DNA from: Nymphaea colorata
Lineage: Eukaryota > Streptophyta > Magnoliopsida > Nymphaeales > Nymphaeaceae
Reading direction: 5' to 3'
NCBI RefSeq assembly: GCF_008831285.2
Contig: NC_045148.1
Coordinates: forward strand, 23,727,878 to 23,791,877
DNA: 64,000 nucleotides
Part shown: positions 35,474 to 46,830 of the stretch, one piece after another
How the letters are laid out: every line of letters starts with the position of its first letter
How positions within the stretch are numbered: the stretch's first letter is position 1
Notes under the pieces: model-generated
What the model was told of the DNA's origin: nothing
Databases searched by the model: none
Seen by the model: only the letters and a program-made list of their open reading frames with translations
Made by a program: the position numbers and the translations under genes

Positions 35474-35581
35474 TGATACACGGTATAAATAATGAAAGAT
35501 CCAATATTTCAAAATTGTATCTAGAATGACCAGAAAGGTAGAAACGAGACCAGACATAATTTTCTCATTCTGAACAAATCC
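35474..35581 (-). pseudogene. cemA: Plastid cemA fragment
   Basis: The minus-strand translation reads [16 protein letters not shown] then [20 protein letters not shown], matching the C-terminal membrane part of plastid CemA, an inner-envelope protein. Homology ends after YRVS. The upstream side joins directly, in frame, to a psbC fragment. About 36 codons remain of a protein of some 230, so there is no function. Confidence 0.88.
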
Positions 35582-35641
35582 AAAAAGGTTCATTGCTGCA
35601 GCCTAGAATACGATTAATCCGGCAAGGGCCACGTGAGCTCC
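35582..35641 (-). pseudogene. psbC: Plastid psbC fragment
   Basis: The translation GAHVALAGLIVF, a stop, then AAAMNLF matches the segment of the photosystem II CP43 protein around [20 protein letters not shown]. The stop replaces a tryptophan codon. Only about 20 codons are convincing, and further upstream the match fades. It is fused to cemA at a short shared TTTTG. Confidence 0.75.
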
Positions 35642-36525
35642 AGCTTTCAGTGCCATACGGGGTGGGAATCCAGAAGTGATGCTTCTATGGTGGAAGCCGA
35701 GTATGGTATGCAGGCACGTAATGCCTCAATACTTTTAGATTCTATATCTAATAAACGCATAAGTGGGAATGGAGACCGGAGACTACAATGTTATCCAGCC
35801 ACCCATGGAACATGTAGCCAGAACGTAGCCTTTCAAGAAAATCCTGACCTTTCCATAACCTTTCCAGAATGTCCTTTCCATTTTGTTGATGGATAATGGC
35901 ATACAATTTCATTTGTGGTATGGATATATGGTATTCAATCCATTAGGAGTACATTCATGGATCCATGGATCCATACATCTCGATCGGCCCGGATCATATC
36001 ATACATAGTACGAACGTGAGTGACTAAATTCATTGAGTTGCTCCAATGAAGCGAAACGGCATTCCCAAAATGATCGACCGTGATTTCAGTGATAAATGGC
36101 TTGTCAGAAAGACTGGATTTTACTATCAATCTTCCTTGAGGAACCAAACCACTTCGATTCGGGAGCCCGCTATTGGTCAAAAAGCATCTTCCGTGGTTTT
36201 TATATTATTTATCTGCGGGGGTCGATTTCATCGGTAGTTGATACCATCGATCCTAATGAATGGAGATCCCTCTTCATTCATTCGAATGACGTGGCGGGGT
36301 CTCTCGCTTTTTTTGCCAGCCAGATCTGGAGAGATACATCATGTGAAAAGACAAAAAAATGTGCAAGCCAGAACAACAAAATAATTGTAATTGTTAGCAG
36401 TGACCATAAAATAGGTCTCTTCATTTGGAAATTTCCCGAAAAGCTTATCATAGGTTCTCCATCGGAACAATTTTTCGGGTACTTCTTTATTCTCGGAGGA
36501 AAAGAGAGTCAAAATGTTTTCTGGG
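35642..36525. other. Organelle-like insert, unassigned
   Basis: This lies between the psbC piece and the second rrn16 piece. It has open frames on both strands (for example 148 codons from 36,096), none recognised. It is bounded on both sides by plastid-derived DNA, so an organelle origin is likely for at least part of it. Confidence 0.35.
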
Positions 36526-36575
36526 ACTGCAATCCGAACTGAGGACAGGTTTTTGGAGTTAGCTAACCCTACCAC
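36526..36575 (-). rRNA. rrn16: Plastid 16S rRNA fragment, upstream piece
   Basis: The plus strand reads CTGCAATCCGAACTGAGGAC, then AGGTTTTTGGAGTTAGCTAACCC. This complements the plastid form of 16S rRNA just upstream of the part at 34,741-34,829. Plant mitochondrial rRNA differs here. On the minus strand the two pieces keep their natural order, separated by 1.7 kb of insert and missing about 40 nt of rRNA. Confidence 0.85.
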
Positions 36576-37904
36576 CCCCCAAGTCAAGCTGGTGCCCACA
36601 TGTAATCAAAAAAGAAAGAAGATTGAATCCACTGAAATGATCGGGCCGGACCGAAAACTGATGGGAAAAGTAACAGCGATTGGTTACTCCGGTGGTAGCA
36701 CACAGATTTCCGAACGGGAGCGACTTCTTCGTGATGGCTGGTCGGATTCACTTGAAACTTGGTGGGGATGTTGCTAAGACCTGGGCGATTATGCTGGGGG
36801 TGAACGAGAGGGTGAAATTCGCCCTTGGTTGCTTCAGATTTTGCCTGCAACTTCTGCCCAGGCACTGCTTGGTTTCCGCCAAGCCAAGTGAGCGATGTGG
36901 TTGATTAAGGGTCAGCTATTGCGGAAAATCCATCTCCTTTCTAGACAGCAATTCTCGAATTGATGCGCAGTGACTTGCTGCTGCCGAGGACAGAATTCTC
37001 AGGTTGATTTGCCATCCAATTCACATAAATCTGACTGGCCTTCTACCAATGGATTCCAACGAACCATTCGATTCTCACCTTGACAATCAGTCCGATAGAC
37101 TAGGCTGCGATCTACCTTTCTGGTGTCTCTTTCTCTGATTTTGACAGAGATTAAGAAGCTTACTAGAGCCGATCTTAATGTTTCTTAAGCTCTGCTCGAG
37201 ATGGAAGGAACCGGGAGATGAATTCGGTTCCTCCCTTAATCTCTAGCAGCCAGAGTTGGAGCTATGGGTTGGAGCTTGGGATTCCAGTCACCGGCGGTAA
37301 GACGATTTGAGGAAGAGAGAGGCGAGAGCCAATTCACACGAAAAACTCAACTTCTAATTCTTGATTGCATACTGAAAAAAATCTTACAAAAGAGTTTAAG
37401 TACTTGAAATAAAACCGGTTCTAACACATGAACCGAGACACTTGCTGAAATAAAGGACTCAACTATAAGCAAATGCATGAAAGGGAAATCGAGACAAGAT
37501 GTCTCGGAAGTTCAGTGAGTTTGGCTTCTCTCTCGCCGTTTCTGCCATATAACCTGCCAAAGTTCGGCCTTAGGCTTGCCACGCATGGACCGGGTCAAGA
37601 CTAGACTCAGGGTTTGAACTCGCTATAACCGGATCTAGGTCTAGTTTCAGTGCCTGATCAGCCTTGAAGTCATCAGCCCGCTGCCCGCGCTCCGCTGATG
37701 ATGCTCCGCCCACACCGCCCACTGCATCAACTTCAAGTTCTGTGTTAGCATCCTTTATAGCCCATCTACGCTTTCCATTATGCTGGCCACAAACCTGGCC
37801 GAAGGAGCTCGACTCTCTTGGCCTCGCTTGGTGTGCTGGCCCTGGTTCTTGGCCTCCTGTAGGAAGGTCTGCATCACTGCACTTGCAACCATTTGTGGCC
37901 TAGA
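36576..37904. other. Unassigned, no gene recognised
   Basis: The stretch is moderately GC-rich and contains open frames under 90 codons on both strands. I recognise no domain. The first 330 bp may continue the organelle-derived insert. The rest could be retrotransposon debris. Confidence 0.4.
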
Positions 37905-37984
37905 GGCTTAACACCTAGAACATGAGACTCAAACCTAGATCTTTTGAGTGTAAACCACCATGCTACCGGGTTAAACTACGCCCC
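37905..37984 (-). other. tRNA-like / SINE-like Pol III promoter candidate
   Basis: The minus strand starts GGGGCGTAGTTTAACCCGG, similar to a tRNA acceptor and A box. A B-box-like GGTTTGAGTCT follows about 43 nt later, near normal tRNA spacing. The 3' side does not pair with the acceptor stem, so it is not a working tRNA gene. A tRNA-derived SINE head is possible. Confidence 0.3.
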
Positions 37985-38445
37985 TTGAAGCATTTATTGC
38001 ACAGTCAAATGCTGGTGAAAGCTATGTGCCACCACCACAAGTGTGACAAAAGGCTGTGCACTTTAATTTCATATGTTCTTTGAAAGTTGTCCAAACGCCT
38101 TCCCCAGTGTTTGAATGGCAAGAGTATGTCTAAGACAAAAGGTCCGAGTCACGCCTTCTTCTTCATCATTCAAACATATAGCTCGACATACTTAACAGAT
38201 TGAGCCTTCTCTAAATAAATAATTTTCTAAAGGGACTGGAGAATTCAAATGGAGTATGGGAAACAAGCAGCGACACGTTCAAACTCATGCTGGTTAAGAG
38301 AAACAAATAATTTTCTCCGGATCAGGATTCACCTATATCGATCATTCTTATTATTATGTCCCCATTGACAGGTGACATCGCAAGCTCTGCCTCCAGCTCA
38401 CCGAACACAACTTGCAAGAAGTCTCATGGACATGTCGTATGAGGT

Positions 38446-39248
38446 CTAAGAACTGGATGAGGGAAAACCGATAGGATTATGGGATATTCTGCCAAAGATG
38501 AAATAGTGCGTCAGGTAATCTTCAGTTATAGATTCCGGAAATCCCCTGAGGACCAAGAAAAGTAATTTACTGGACAATGTCTCCGCCTCTTTCGTTGTGA
38601 GCATGGTAGCAAGTCCTCTTAGGCAGTGCTTATACACATGAATTAATGACACCCGCGCACTGCCCTCACTGTACAATAAAATTAAAGATTAAGTGATTCC
38701 TTTCTGAAGTTAATGAAACAAGTACAAGTGACTTTCTTGCCATGGAATAATGGATGACAATAACTTCAGGTGGTTTGCTTCCTCATAATTTTCTCCTTCA
38801 ACTTCGTTGCTGCTACTCAACGTACTTCCCATGTATACAACATGTGCCTAGCTAGGAGATACACCCAATAAGCTAAAGGATGGATACCAAAATGTCTACA
38901 ATTTCTTTGGAAAAGAAAAATAGAACGTAGGAAAAAAGCAATCTAATTGTAGGTAAACTCTTAAATTCATGGAAAAATTGGACTCAAAATTCATTTGGTT
39001 TTGGAAATTCTAAATTACGCCCAACAATTCTATGAAATATATTTCGATGGTCTTTTATCACAAGAACTTTATCAATATAATTCTTGTTATTAACAGATAG
39101 TAACAACTAAGAAGAGGTCAATAAATTTTAACTACTAATCATGGAGTATCATATCAAGTATACGTACCTTTGGCGCTTTACTTGAAGCCCCATGGAGAAG
39201 GACAGAACCACAGACCAGGAAGAAAAGGAGCAGCCTGGTTTCTTCCAT
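38446..39248 (-). pseudogene. Subtilase (S8 protease) gene, first three exons only
   Basis: Exon 1 (39,248-39,168) encodes a signal peptide, MEETRLLLFFLVCGSVLLHG then ASSKAPK, with a good donor GTACGT. Exon 2 (38,847-38,732) gives AHVVYMGSTLSSSNE and NHLKLLSSII, and exon 3 (38,668-38,571) gives LIHVYKHCLRGLATMLTTKE, followed by a donor GTAAAT. Together these form the inhibitor I9 propeptide of a secreted plant subtilisin-like protease. The donor after exon 2 is TCACTT, not GT, and that intron is only 63 nt. No catalytic exons follow downstream (38,445 to about 36,600). It is a truncated gene. The start codon is fixed by the signal peptide. Upstream DNA is duplicated in tandem. Confidence 0.85.
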
Positions 39249-40707
39249 GGGCGACGTCGAGATTAATGGTGTTCTTCCTTCTCTGGAGGCCTTATTTGTA
39301 GCTGTGATCATGTGGGAAATGACCGAAACGAATTTGTGTGATCTGTATGGAATAGAACCTTGCTGTGGCCAAGTTAGAAAATTTGACTTATCGATGCTTT
39401 AGTCCTAGGGATCTTTTCTTTTTCTTTACTTTATTTCTTTATTTTTTTCCTCATTTTATTTTTCAGGAGGATTAAGAAAGTGAGCAGATATATTATTCCA
39501 ACAAAGCATGCCTTGTCTTCCTTTTCTTCCCCATATATATGAAAGACTTACTTGACATTATGCCATGATCTTCAACCGGCTTGAACCATTGTGTTGCACA
39601 CACACACACACATGGGACCTGGACTGGTTGAGACTGAAATAATCAGGTTTAGTTTAGTTGGGATGTCAAATCAGGTTGTTACTGTTGTTGTTTTCACAAA
39701 GATTGTCCCATTAGGCAACAGATAGCTAAGAGAATAAAATGAACAGGAGTGTGTTTGATAAGAGCAACATTGTGCGCTTGTAAAATGTCTTTCAAAAGCT
39801 TTATATTATTGTTTCAAAACACAATGTGTAATCATGTCTAACGTCAAATTGTTGACATTAGGTTATGTTAACTTTTACGTCATGTATTTTGAAAACGTAT
39901 CCCAATAAAACACAAAATTTTATTCTTATGAAATGCTCACTGCAATAATCTTGTATTGGTAACGAGGAGGAAATGTTGCAACAATAATGTTTTTTTTTAC
40001 TTAATTTATTGTGGCTGATCCGAGACCAACGGCGTATGAGATTACCGCATTGAGAAGAGAAAAAAAAAGTCGAACTACTCTGAGGCCGACTTCCCCACTT
40101 TTTCATTTTACCCTCGCCGTATGAATTCTATTACTGATGAGCCATTGTACTTCAAGACCTCCAAGTTGAAGGATGATGAGTCAACATGAAGGCATGTGTT
40201 CCTCACAAGACATTCAGAGAGAGTTATTTAAACTAAAGTGGAAGAAAAAATAACAAAAGGAAGAAAAAAAAGAAGTCTGGGCTTCATGCATCCAACTGTT
40301 TGATGCTTTTGAAGTTGCCACAAAAACCAAAGAAAGCATCTTCCATTGCGGAAAATTGAATTTAATCAAATGAATATTCACATTGAGCAGCAACTCTTTC
40401 TTTTGTTTAGGACAAGCGACATGTTTTTCCAATTTAAAGAAGAAGAGGGAAAAAATAATCAAACCTGTTTCAACTGTATTGAAAGAAGAGACTTTAAGTG
40501 CAGCTTCCTGAAATCAGGGTGAGAAAAGGAGATGTGGGTGACAAGCAAGTACAAATATTCATCGGCGATGAAGAAGACTGAAATCTAGACCTTTTCCTTC
40601 TTTTGGCTTTGCCCCACTCCTTTGGTGCCGTCACACGTGCTTTAAGCCCTCCTTCTCCCTTTCAAATCTTTGATTTTTTCTCATGATGTTGTCTTTGTAA
40701 GGCACGG
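39245..40707. repeat. 1.46 kb tandem repeat, copy 1 (subtilase upstream region)
   Basis: Copy 1 begins at the subtilase start codon (CCATGGGCGACG) and runs upstream of that gene. Copy 2 starts at 40,708, an offset of 1,463 bp. They differ at scattered single bases and short indels. The unit holds no recognised gene of its own. Confidence 0.93.
39291..39300 (-). promoter_or_regulatory. TATA-like box upstream of subtilase
   Basis: TACAAATAAG on the minus strand lies about 43 nt upstream of the subtilase ATG, which would give a very short leader. The same element is duplicated at about 40,754-40,763 in the second tandem copy. Confidence 0.35.
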
Positions 40708-42166
40708 CCATGGGCGACGTCGAGATTAATGGTGTTCTTCCTTCTCTGGAGGCCTTATTTGTAGCTGTGATCATGTGGGAAATGGCCGAAACGAATTTGT
40801 GTGAGCTGTATGGAATAGAACCTTGCTGTGGCCAAGTTAGAAAATTTGACTTATCGATGCTTTAGTCCTAGGGATCTTTTCTTTTTCTTTACTTTATTTC
40901 TTTATTTTTTCCTCATTTTATTTTTCAGGAGGATTAAGAAAGTGAGCAGATATATTATTCCAACAAACCATGCCTTGTCTTCCTTTTCTTCCCAATATAT
41001 ATGAAAGACTTACTTGACATTATGCCATGATCTTCAACCGGCTTGAACCATTGTGTTGCACACACACACAAACATGGGACCTAGACTGGTTGAGACTCAA
41101 ATAATCAGGTTTAGTTTAGTTGGGATATGAAATCAGGTTGTTACTGTTGTTGTTTTCACAAAGATTGACCCATTAGGCAACATATACCTAAGAATTAAAT
41201 GAATAGGAGTGTGTTTGATAAGAGCAACATTGTGCGCTTGTAAAATGTATTTCAAAAGCTTTATATTATTGTTTCAAAACACAATGTGTAATCATGTCTA
41301 ACGTCAAATTGTTGACATTTGGTTATGTTAACTTTTACGTCATGTATTTTGAAGACGTATCCCCATAAAACACAAAATATTATTCTTATCAAATGCTCAC
41401 TGCAATAATCTTGTTTCGGTAACGAGGAGGACATGTTGCAACAATAATGTATTTTTTTTTACTTAATTTATTGTGTCCGATCCGAGACCAACTGCGTATG
41501 AGATTACCGCATTGAGAAGAGAAAAAAAAAGTCGAACTACTCTGAGGCCGACTTCCCACTTTTTCATATCGCCACATGAATTCTATTAGTGATGAGCCAT
41601 TGTACTTCAAGACCTTCAAGTTGAAGGATGATGAGTCAACATGAAGGCATGTGTTCCTCACAAGACATTCACAGAGAGTTATTTAAACTAAAGTGGAAGA
41701 AAAAATAACAAAAGGAAGAAAAAAAGAAGTCTGGGCTTCATGCATCCAACTGTTTGATGCTTTTGAAGTTGCCACAAAAACCCAAAGAACGCATCTTCCG
41801 TTGGGGAAAATTGAATTTAATCAAATGAATATTCACATTGAGCAGCAACTCTTTCTTTTGTTTAGGACAAGCGACATGTTTTTCCAATTTAAAGAAGAAG
41901 AGGGAAAAAACAATCAAACCTGTTTCAACTGTATTGAAAGAAGAGACTTTAAGTGCAGCTTCCTGAAATCAGGGTGGGAAGAGGAGATGTGGGTGACAAG
42001 CAAGTACAAATATTCATCGGCGATGAAGAAGACTGAAATCTAGACCTTTTCCTTCTTTTGGCTTTGCCCCGCTCCTTTGGTGCCGTCACGTGCTTTAAGC
42101 CCTCCTTCTCCCTTTCAAATCTTTGATTTTTTCTCATGATGTTGTCTTTGTAAGGCACGGCCATGG
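40708..42166. repeat. 1.46 kb tandem repeat, copy 2
   Basis: It repeats 39,245-40,707 and ends at CACGGCCATGGCGG near 42,166, where the sequence parts from copy 1. CGGCCATGG is thus present at both outer joints. In copy 2 the subtilase exon 1 is replaced by the end of copy 1, so it is a promoter-like region without a coding sequence. Confidence 0.92.
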
Positions 42167-43311
42167 CGGTTGGCTTCTTTCTAGAGTGCCCCATTAAATT
42201 TAACAGGTCTAGTCCCCCCATGGTTTTTCATTGCATGTAGAAAGTGTTTGGTTCCCATTTTCAGAATGTTGAAAGCAAGAACACCTTGTTCATGCATGTT
42301 CCGAAAGACATATGGATAAACGTTGTCATTTAAAACCACATTTTAAAAAATTCTGGTAAATAAACTGAATGATGTTTTCAAACAACTTAGTAATTTAGTC
42401 ACATAAATGAATGAGAGCAATGGAAAGATAAGTAGTCACATAAGTGAACAGGACACTAGTAAAGCTTAGAGAAACAATGACCACTCCCACTTTTGATGGA
42501 TAGGCAAAGGAGCCAGAAGTATAAAATAATGTCACATAAAATTAGTTGACATCAAAGACGGGGACACCCATGGCTTGGGATGTACAAAGGCCCCACATGC
42601 AGTTTCTCATTTCAAAATTTGCCATATTAAAAAAAGGAAAAATGTCTTCTTAATGAATAGCAATTATAAGAGAGTATAACAATTGCCGTGTTTCTTTTGT
42701 ACAGGTTGCATATAAAGTTTGATATAGACAAATTTTTACGAACACCATCTTTTCATTGAGTTAAAAATTTAATTGTTCATTAACTTATTAAGGTACTCTT
42801 GTGTAGTAGTGCAATTTGTTATTCAATTAGTAATAGCCTATATTTATTTTAGTGTAAATTTGATTTTTAGAAGAAAAACACATCTTCTATTTCAGGAAAA
42901 TCTTTCATGCAATGACAATTTATATTCTTAAATGACAAGACGGTGGCCTGCAGCTCAACTTTCTAACTCTGCACTGATTTGCATATGGGAGAAAAAGACA
43001 AACCTGGTGGCTCTTTGCAATTTATATCTTCAAATGTACTCTCATAGAACCCCATAGGTGTTTTATGAGCTAGTTGCCAGATAAAATTTCCAGTAACCAC
43101 TCTGAGTGCAAAATGGCAAGCCCTCAACCCTTTAGCCACACTATCTAAAGAACTAGAAACAGATCGTCATTCCATGCGGCTAAGTTGGAAACCAGCACAT
43201 ACTTTGCTTCTCTTGCACAATACTTGAGAGGTCTACAAACAGTGGTTGAAAAACTTAAATTTTTAAAGTATGTCAGAATACATAGCAGAAATATATGAAG
43301 GATGCCAAATT
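42167..43311. other. AT-rich DNA, no gene recognised
   Basis: There are only short open frames. The stretch ends at the assembly gap. Unlike the other side of the gap it does not match the left IR1 arm or its continuation. Confidence 0.5.
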
Positions 43312-43411
43312 NNNNNNNNNNNNNNNNNNNNNNNNNNNNNNNNNNNNNNNNNNNNNNNNNNNNNNNNNNNNNNNNNNNNNNNNNNNNNNNNNNNNNNNNN
43401 NNNNNNNNNNN
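43312..43411. other. Assembly gap of 100 N
   Basis: Exactly 100 undetermined bases, a conventional size for a gap of unknown length. It marks the inner end of the right IR1 arm. Confidence 0.99.
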
Positions 43412-43589
43412 TCACTGAGTCACAACTCAGGTAGTCATATTTGCTTCTGTTCAAAGGCTTTGGTTTCTTCTCTGATTTAAGATGGCGAAAGAGCCTCTCC
43501 AGCGGGGGAAAGAGGAAGGAAACAGAATTTGGGTCCATTAGGGAGGTAACAGAATCATCTACACTGACTTGTCATATGAGTATATATTC

Positions 43590-43980
43590 GCTTTGCAATG
43601 GGAGGAAATTGAATATTACTCACATAGTTGATTTTTGAAGAACAATTCTCCCTCTTCTAATTCCAATTCAACCTCGGATTTTGGATTGAAATCCAATGCT
43701 ACCTGCACACAGATTCTGCAAGCCCATCTTGACATCGATGAGTATGGATGTCATCTTCCATTGGTTCTCCCTAAGGCGCTCTGTTAATAGCTTGGAAAGG
43801 TGCATCGATTCCATCAAAATACTGGCAAATGAGGAACCCCTAATCCAGATTGGTACTCCCATATTCTGCTCAATCGATAAGGAGCATCTTGGATCCCATC
43901 TGCTCGCAACCATGACTCTTCCACCCAGTTTCCATTCTCCCCTTCTAAAAGCTACCCTGAGTTCGTCCTCACTGTGAACC
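43590..43980 (-). pseudogene. LINE ORF1 relic
   Basis: Inverted counterpart of 12,325-12,777. On the minus strand it has VASRWDPRCSLSIEQNMGVP, then IWIRGSSFASI after a frameshift, and the DFNPKS-like segment. It is decayed. Confidence 0.65.
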
Positions 43981-44164
43981 CTTCCAAACAGTCATTTCTT
44001 TGCTAGTTTTCATTCCATCCAAACTCCTGAAAATTGGTTTTTTAATGGAGGAGAAGGAATCAAACCTGATGAGGAGTCACGGTTCTCCCCTTCAATTCTT
44101 TTTGTTATCAATTGAAATCTCCTGCTCTATCTACTTGTCATTCACGAGCTGGTTGTCTTCAAGT

Positions 44165-44830
44165 TACTCCACAATTGCTGGTCTCCTGTAAATCAATCTC
44201 TGCATTCCAATCATTCTGGGTCTCATGTTCCTTTTCAACTTCCATCTGCCTATGGAGAAACCGAAGCTTGTTATCCCCCATTTCTGGTTCTGCTTTTGAT
44301 CTGGGCCTCTCCTTTGTTACTTCCTTAGCTCTCCTGGCATCATGATAATCTTCAATTCCTTCCACCCATCTTTCTTTGCCACACCCTCTTGAGAAGAAAA
44401 CACCAATTGATCAACTCTACACCGACTTGTAATATGAGTATATTCATTTTGCAATGGGAGGAAAATTTAATGTTATTCACATAGTTGATTTCTTGAAGAA
44501 CAATTCCTTCCTCTTCTAATTCCAATTCTATCACGGATTTTGGATTGAAATCCAATACTACCTGAACACAGTTTCTGCAGCCCCATTTTTGACATCGATT
44601 GAGTAGGGATGTCATCTTTCATCGGTTCTCCCCATAATTCTCTGGCAATAGATTGGAAAGTGCATCGATTCCATAAAATTACTGGCAAATTAGGAACCCT
44701 AATCCAGATTGGCACTCCCATATTCTCCTCAATCTATAAGAAGCATCTTGAATCCCATCTGCTGCCAAACGTCACTCTTCCACCCAGTTTCCATTCTACT
44801 CTATGGAAATTTAACAGTTCAACCAAGTAT
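44165..44830 (-). pseudogene. LINE ORF1 relic
   Basis: Inverted counterpart of 11,531-12,180, and the cleanest of the relics: MGVPIWIRVPNLPVILWNRC, FQSIARELWGEPMKDD, SMSKMGLQKL, and after a frameshift DFNPKSVIELELEEEGIVLQ with SHCK. It still lacks a start and is frame-broken. Confidence 0.75.
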
Positions 44831-45889
44831 TTGGTTAAGCATACTACCTAATTTGGAAATGGTTTCATAGTTATGCTGGAACTTTTGAATTCATGAAAGA
44901 ACTTGGAAATTAATTTGAGGCAAGTAATCACCACCAAATTTCTCAAAAAGAAATGAAAGAAATGCTATGTGTCATTTGATTGTGTTACTTGTTAGTCAAA
45001 AGCATAATTTATGTTGCATGAACAGCTTGCTGGGATTAGGCCCCCTACATTTTTTAAGCAAAATCAATCTGTGCAATGGAGAAAGATCAGCAGAGCTGCA
45101 ATTAATGCTGACATACACGGTGATGTTCGCCAAGAGTTGACTCAACCCTTCAAAAGCACACAAAAGGAAGCAAACTAAAACCCACAGATACATGTTAGCA
45201 GTTAAAATGCACAAAAAGAGAGCTTAATTTCTACGTAAGACTCAAGAAGCCAAAAGGCATATTATTTGACATTCATTTCTTTGGCGACTTATAGCATAAC
45301 CAGTACTCAAATATTTAATTTACAAGAAAAATAAGATCAAAATCACACAATTGATCCACTTGTAGGGCTATATTCGGGCAGAGTCAAAATTGAGCTCGTT
45401 CAGCTTGGCTCAAGCACGAGTTTAGCTATACAAGGTCAGCTTGAACTCCATTTGATAGACCAAACCACAGCTCGAGCATGACTCTTTTAAGTTCGTTTCC
45501 CATTTGACCTGATTTCTTTTTTGGTTTGAAGTTTGAAAAAATTCAAAAGAATGCCTAGATAAATGGTTTACTCAAGTTCAATCAAATCAATTTTGTGAAA
45601 CTCAAACTTGACTTGTGAAACTCGAATTTTGAGTTAACCTTGAGCTTAACAGAGGAAATTCGAGTTGAGCTTGGGTTGGCTCAACTCGTTTTACAGCTCT
45701 ATCCACATGAGACACACAATTGGACTCGTCCCATGTTTATAATGGTGAAACATGTCAGTTGGAGTGGGGAAGCTTCAACCTAAGGATGTCAATATGTCTC
45801 ATTTGAATTGAATGTCCAAGCCAATTGCTCCAAAAACATTTGGACGAAGAAAAGAAATTTACTAATCAACTAAAAAATCACAGGATTTG

Positions 45890-46830
45890 AAATTAAGAAA
45901 TGACATCCGATCAGATTTAGACTCATATATGCATAAATATATGAATGGATTCAGATTTAGTTATATTCAGTCGAATTCAGTGCAGATTCAAATATACAAA
46001 AATATCTGATCAGATCCAGGTGGGACTTAGGTTTAAATAAAAATTCTATATTCAATGCTCCTACAGTTTGTAAATCAGCCAGACTCAGTTCAAAATATGG
46101 ATTCAGATTCAAATTCATATATGAATATAAAAATAGGATTCGGGTTGGATTTTGATTGTGACATCTGATTTCAGATTCAGATTAGGATGAAAAAGATGGA
46201 TTTAGATCAGATTCAAATTATGAAATCTGATTTTGGATGAGGAAAAAAAATCAGATTCAGATTGTGGAATCTGATTTCGGATTCAAATTTGGATATAACT
46301 TTTTTTAAATTTGTATCCAAACTCGAACCTGAGTATATATGTATCCATCATCATCACCAACAGCTCATTCCAAGCAGCAGGTCTTTCAGTTGCAGTACCA
46401 TTGCTTTCTTTGAGAAGATGGCCATCAATGACGTCTGAGATTGGAACGAGAAGTGCTTCGGCCCCCACTTGCCTTCCTTTCTTTTTCTGTCTAAAGCAAT
46501 GTTCTTTGCAAGTGGGGATGTCAATGGATTGGACTTAAATTGGGTATACTCTTCACCATATCATTTTCTTTAGGTATTCACATACTGGTATTCAAATTCA
46601 GATTTTAATAGAATGGAGAGATATCAAGTCTGAATCAGATCTGGTTTCACAATCCGAATCTGAATTTTGAACTGTATCTAGAAGATTTTCAAAAGGTAAG
46701 AGCATTGGATATGAGTAATTACTTAAAACTAAATCAGATCTGAATCCATAACTGATCCGATACTTATATATGTTAGAATCTAAATCCGAATCCACTCGGG
46801 TTATTTTTTAAATTCGAAGTGATCTATTTC
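45890..46830. repeat. GAATCT-type cryptic repeat
   Basis: Mirror copy of 9,630-10,520, with GATTCAGATT variants and the ATGACATCCGATC box. A short ordinary segment at 46,340-46,500 separates two halves, as in the left arm. Confidence 0.75.

Noticed and set aside
35935-36180. Possible plastid psbE end on the minus strand (SLEQLNEFS-like)
   Set aside because: Only about 15 codons in one frame agree and the flanking codons do not follow psbE or psbF. The agreement may be chance.
36096-36542. 148-codon open frame as a gene
   Set aside because: It lies inside the organelle-derived mosaic, overlaps an rrn16 piece at its end, and matches no family I know.
37921-37984. Functional tRNA gene
   Set aside because: The acceptor stem does not close and the anticodon arm is weak.
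38446-39248. Functional subtilase gene
   Set aside because: Catalytic Asp, His and Ser exons are absent downstream and one splice donor is lost.
41949-42221. 90-codon KR-rich open frame on the minus strand
   Set aside because: It spans the end of tandem copy 2 into unrelated DNA and resembles nothing known.
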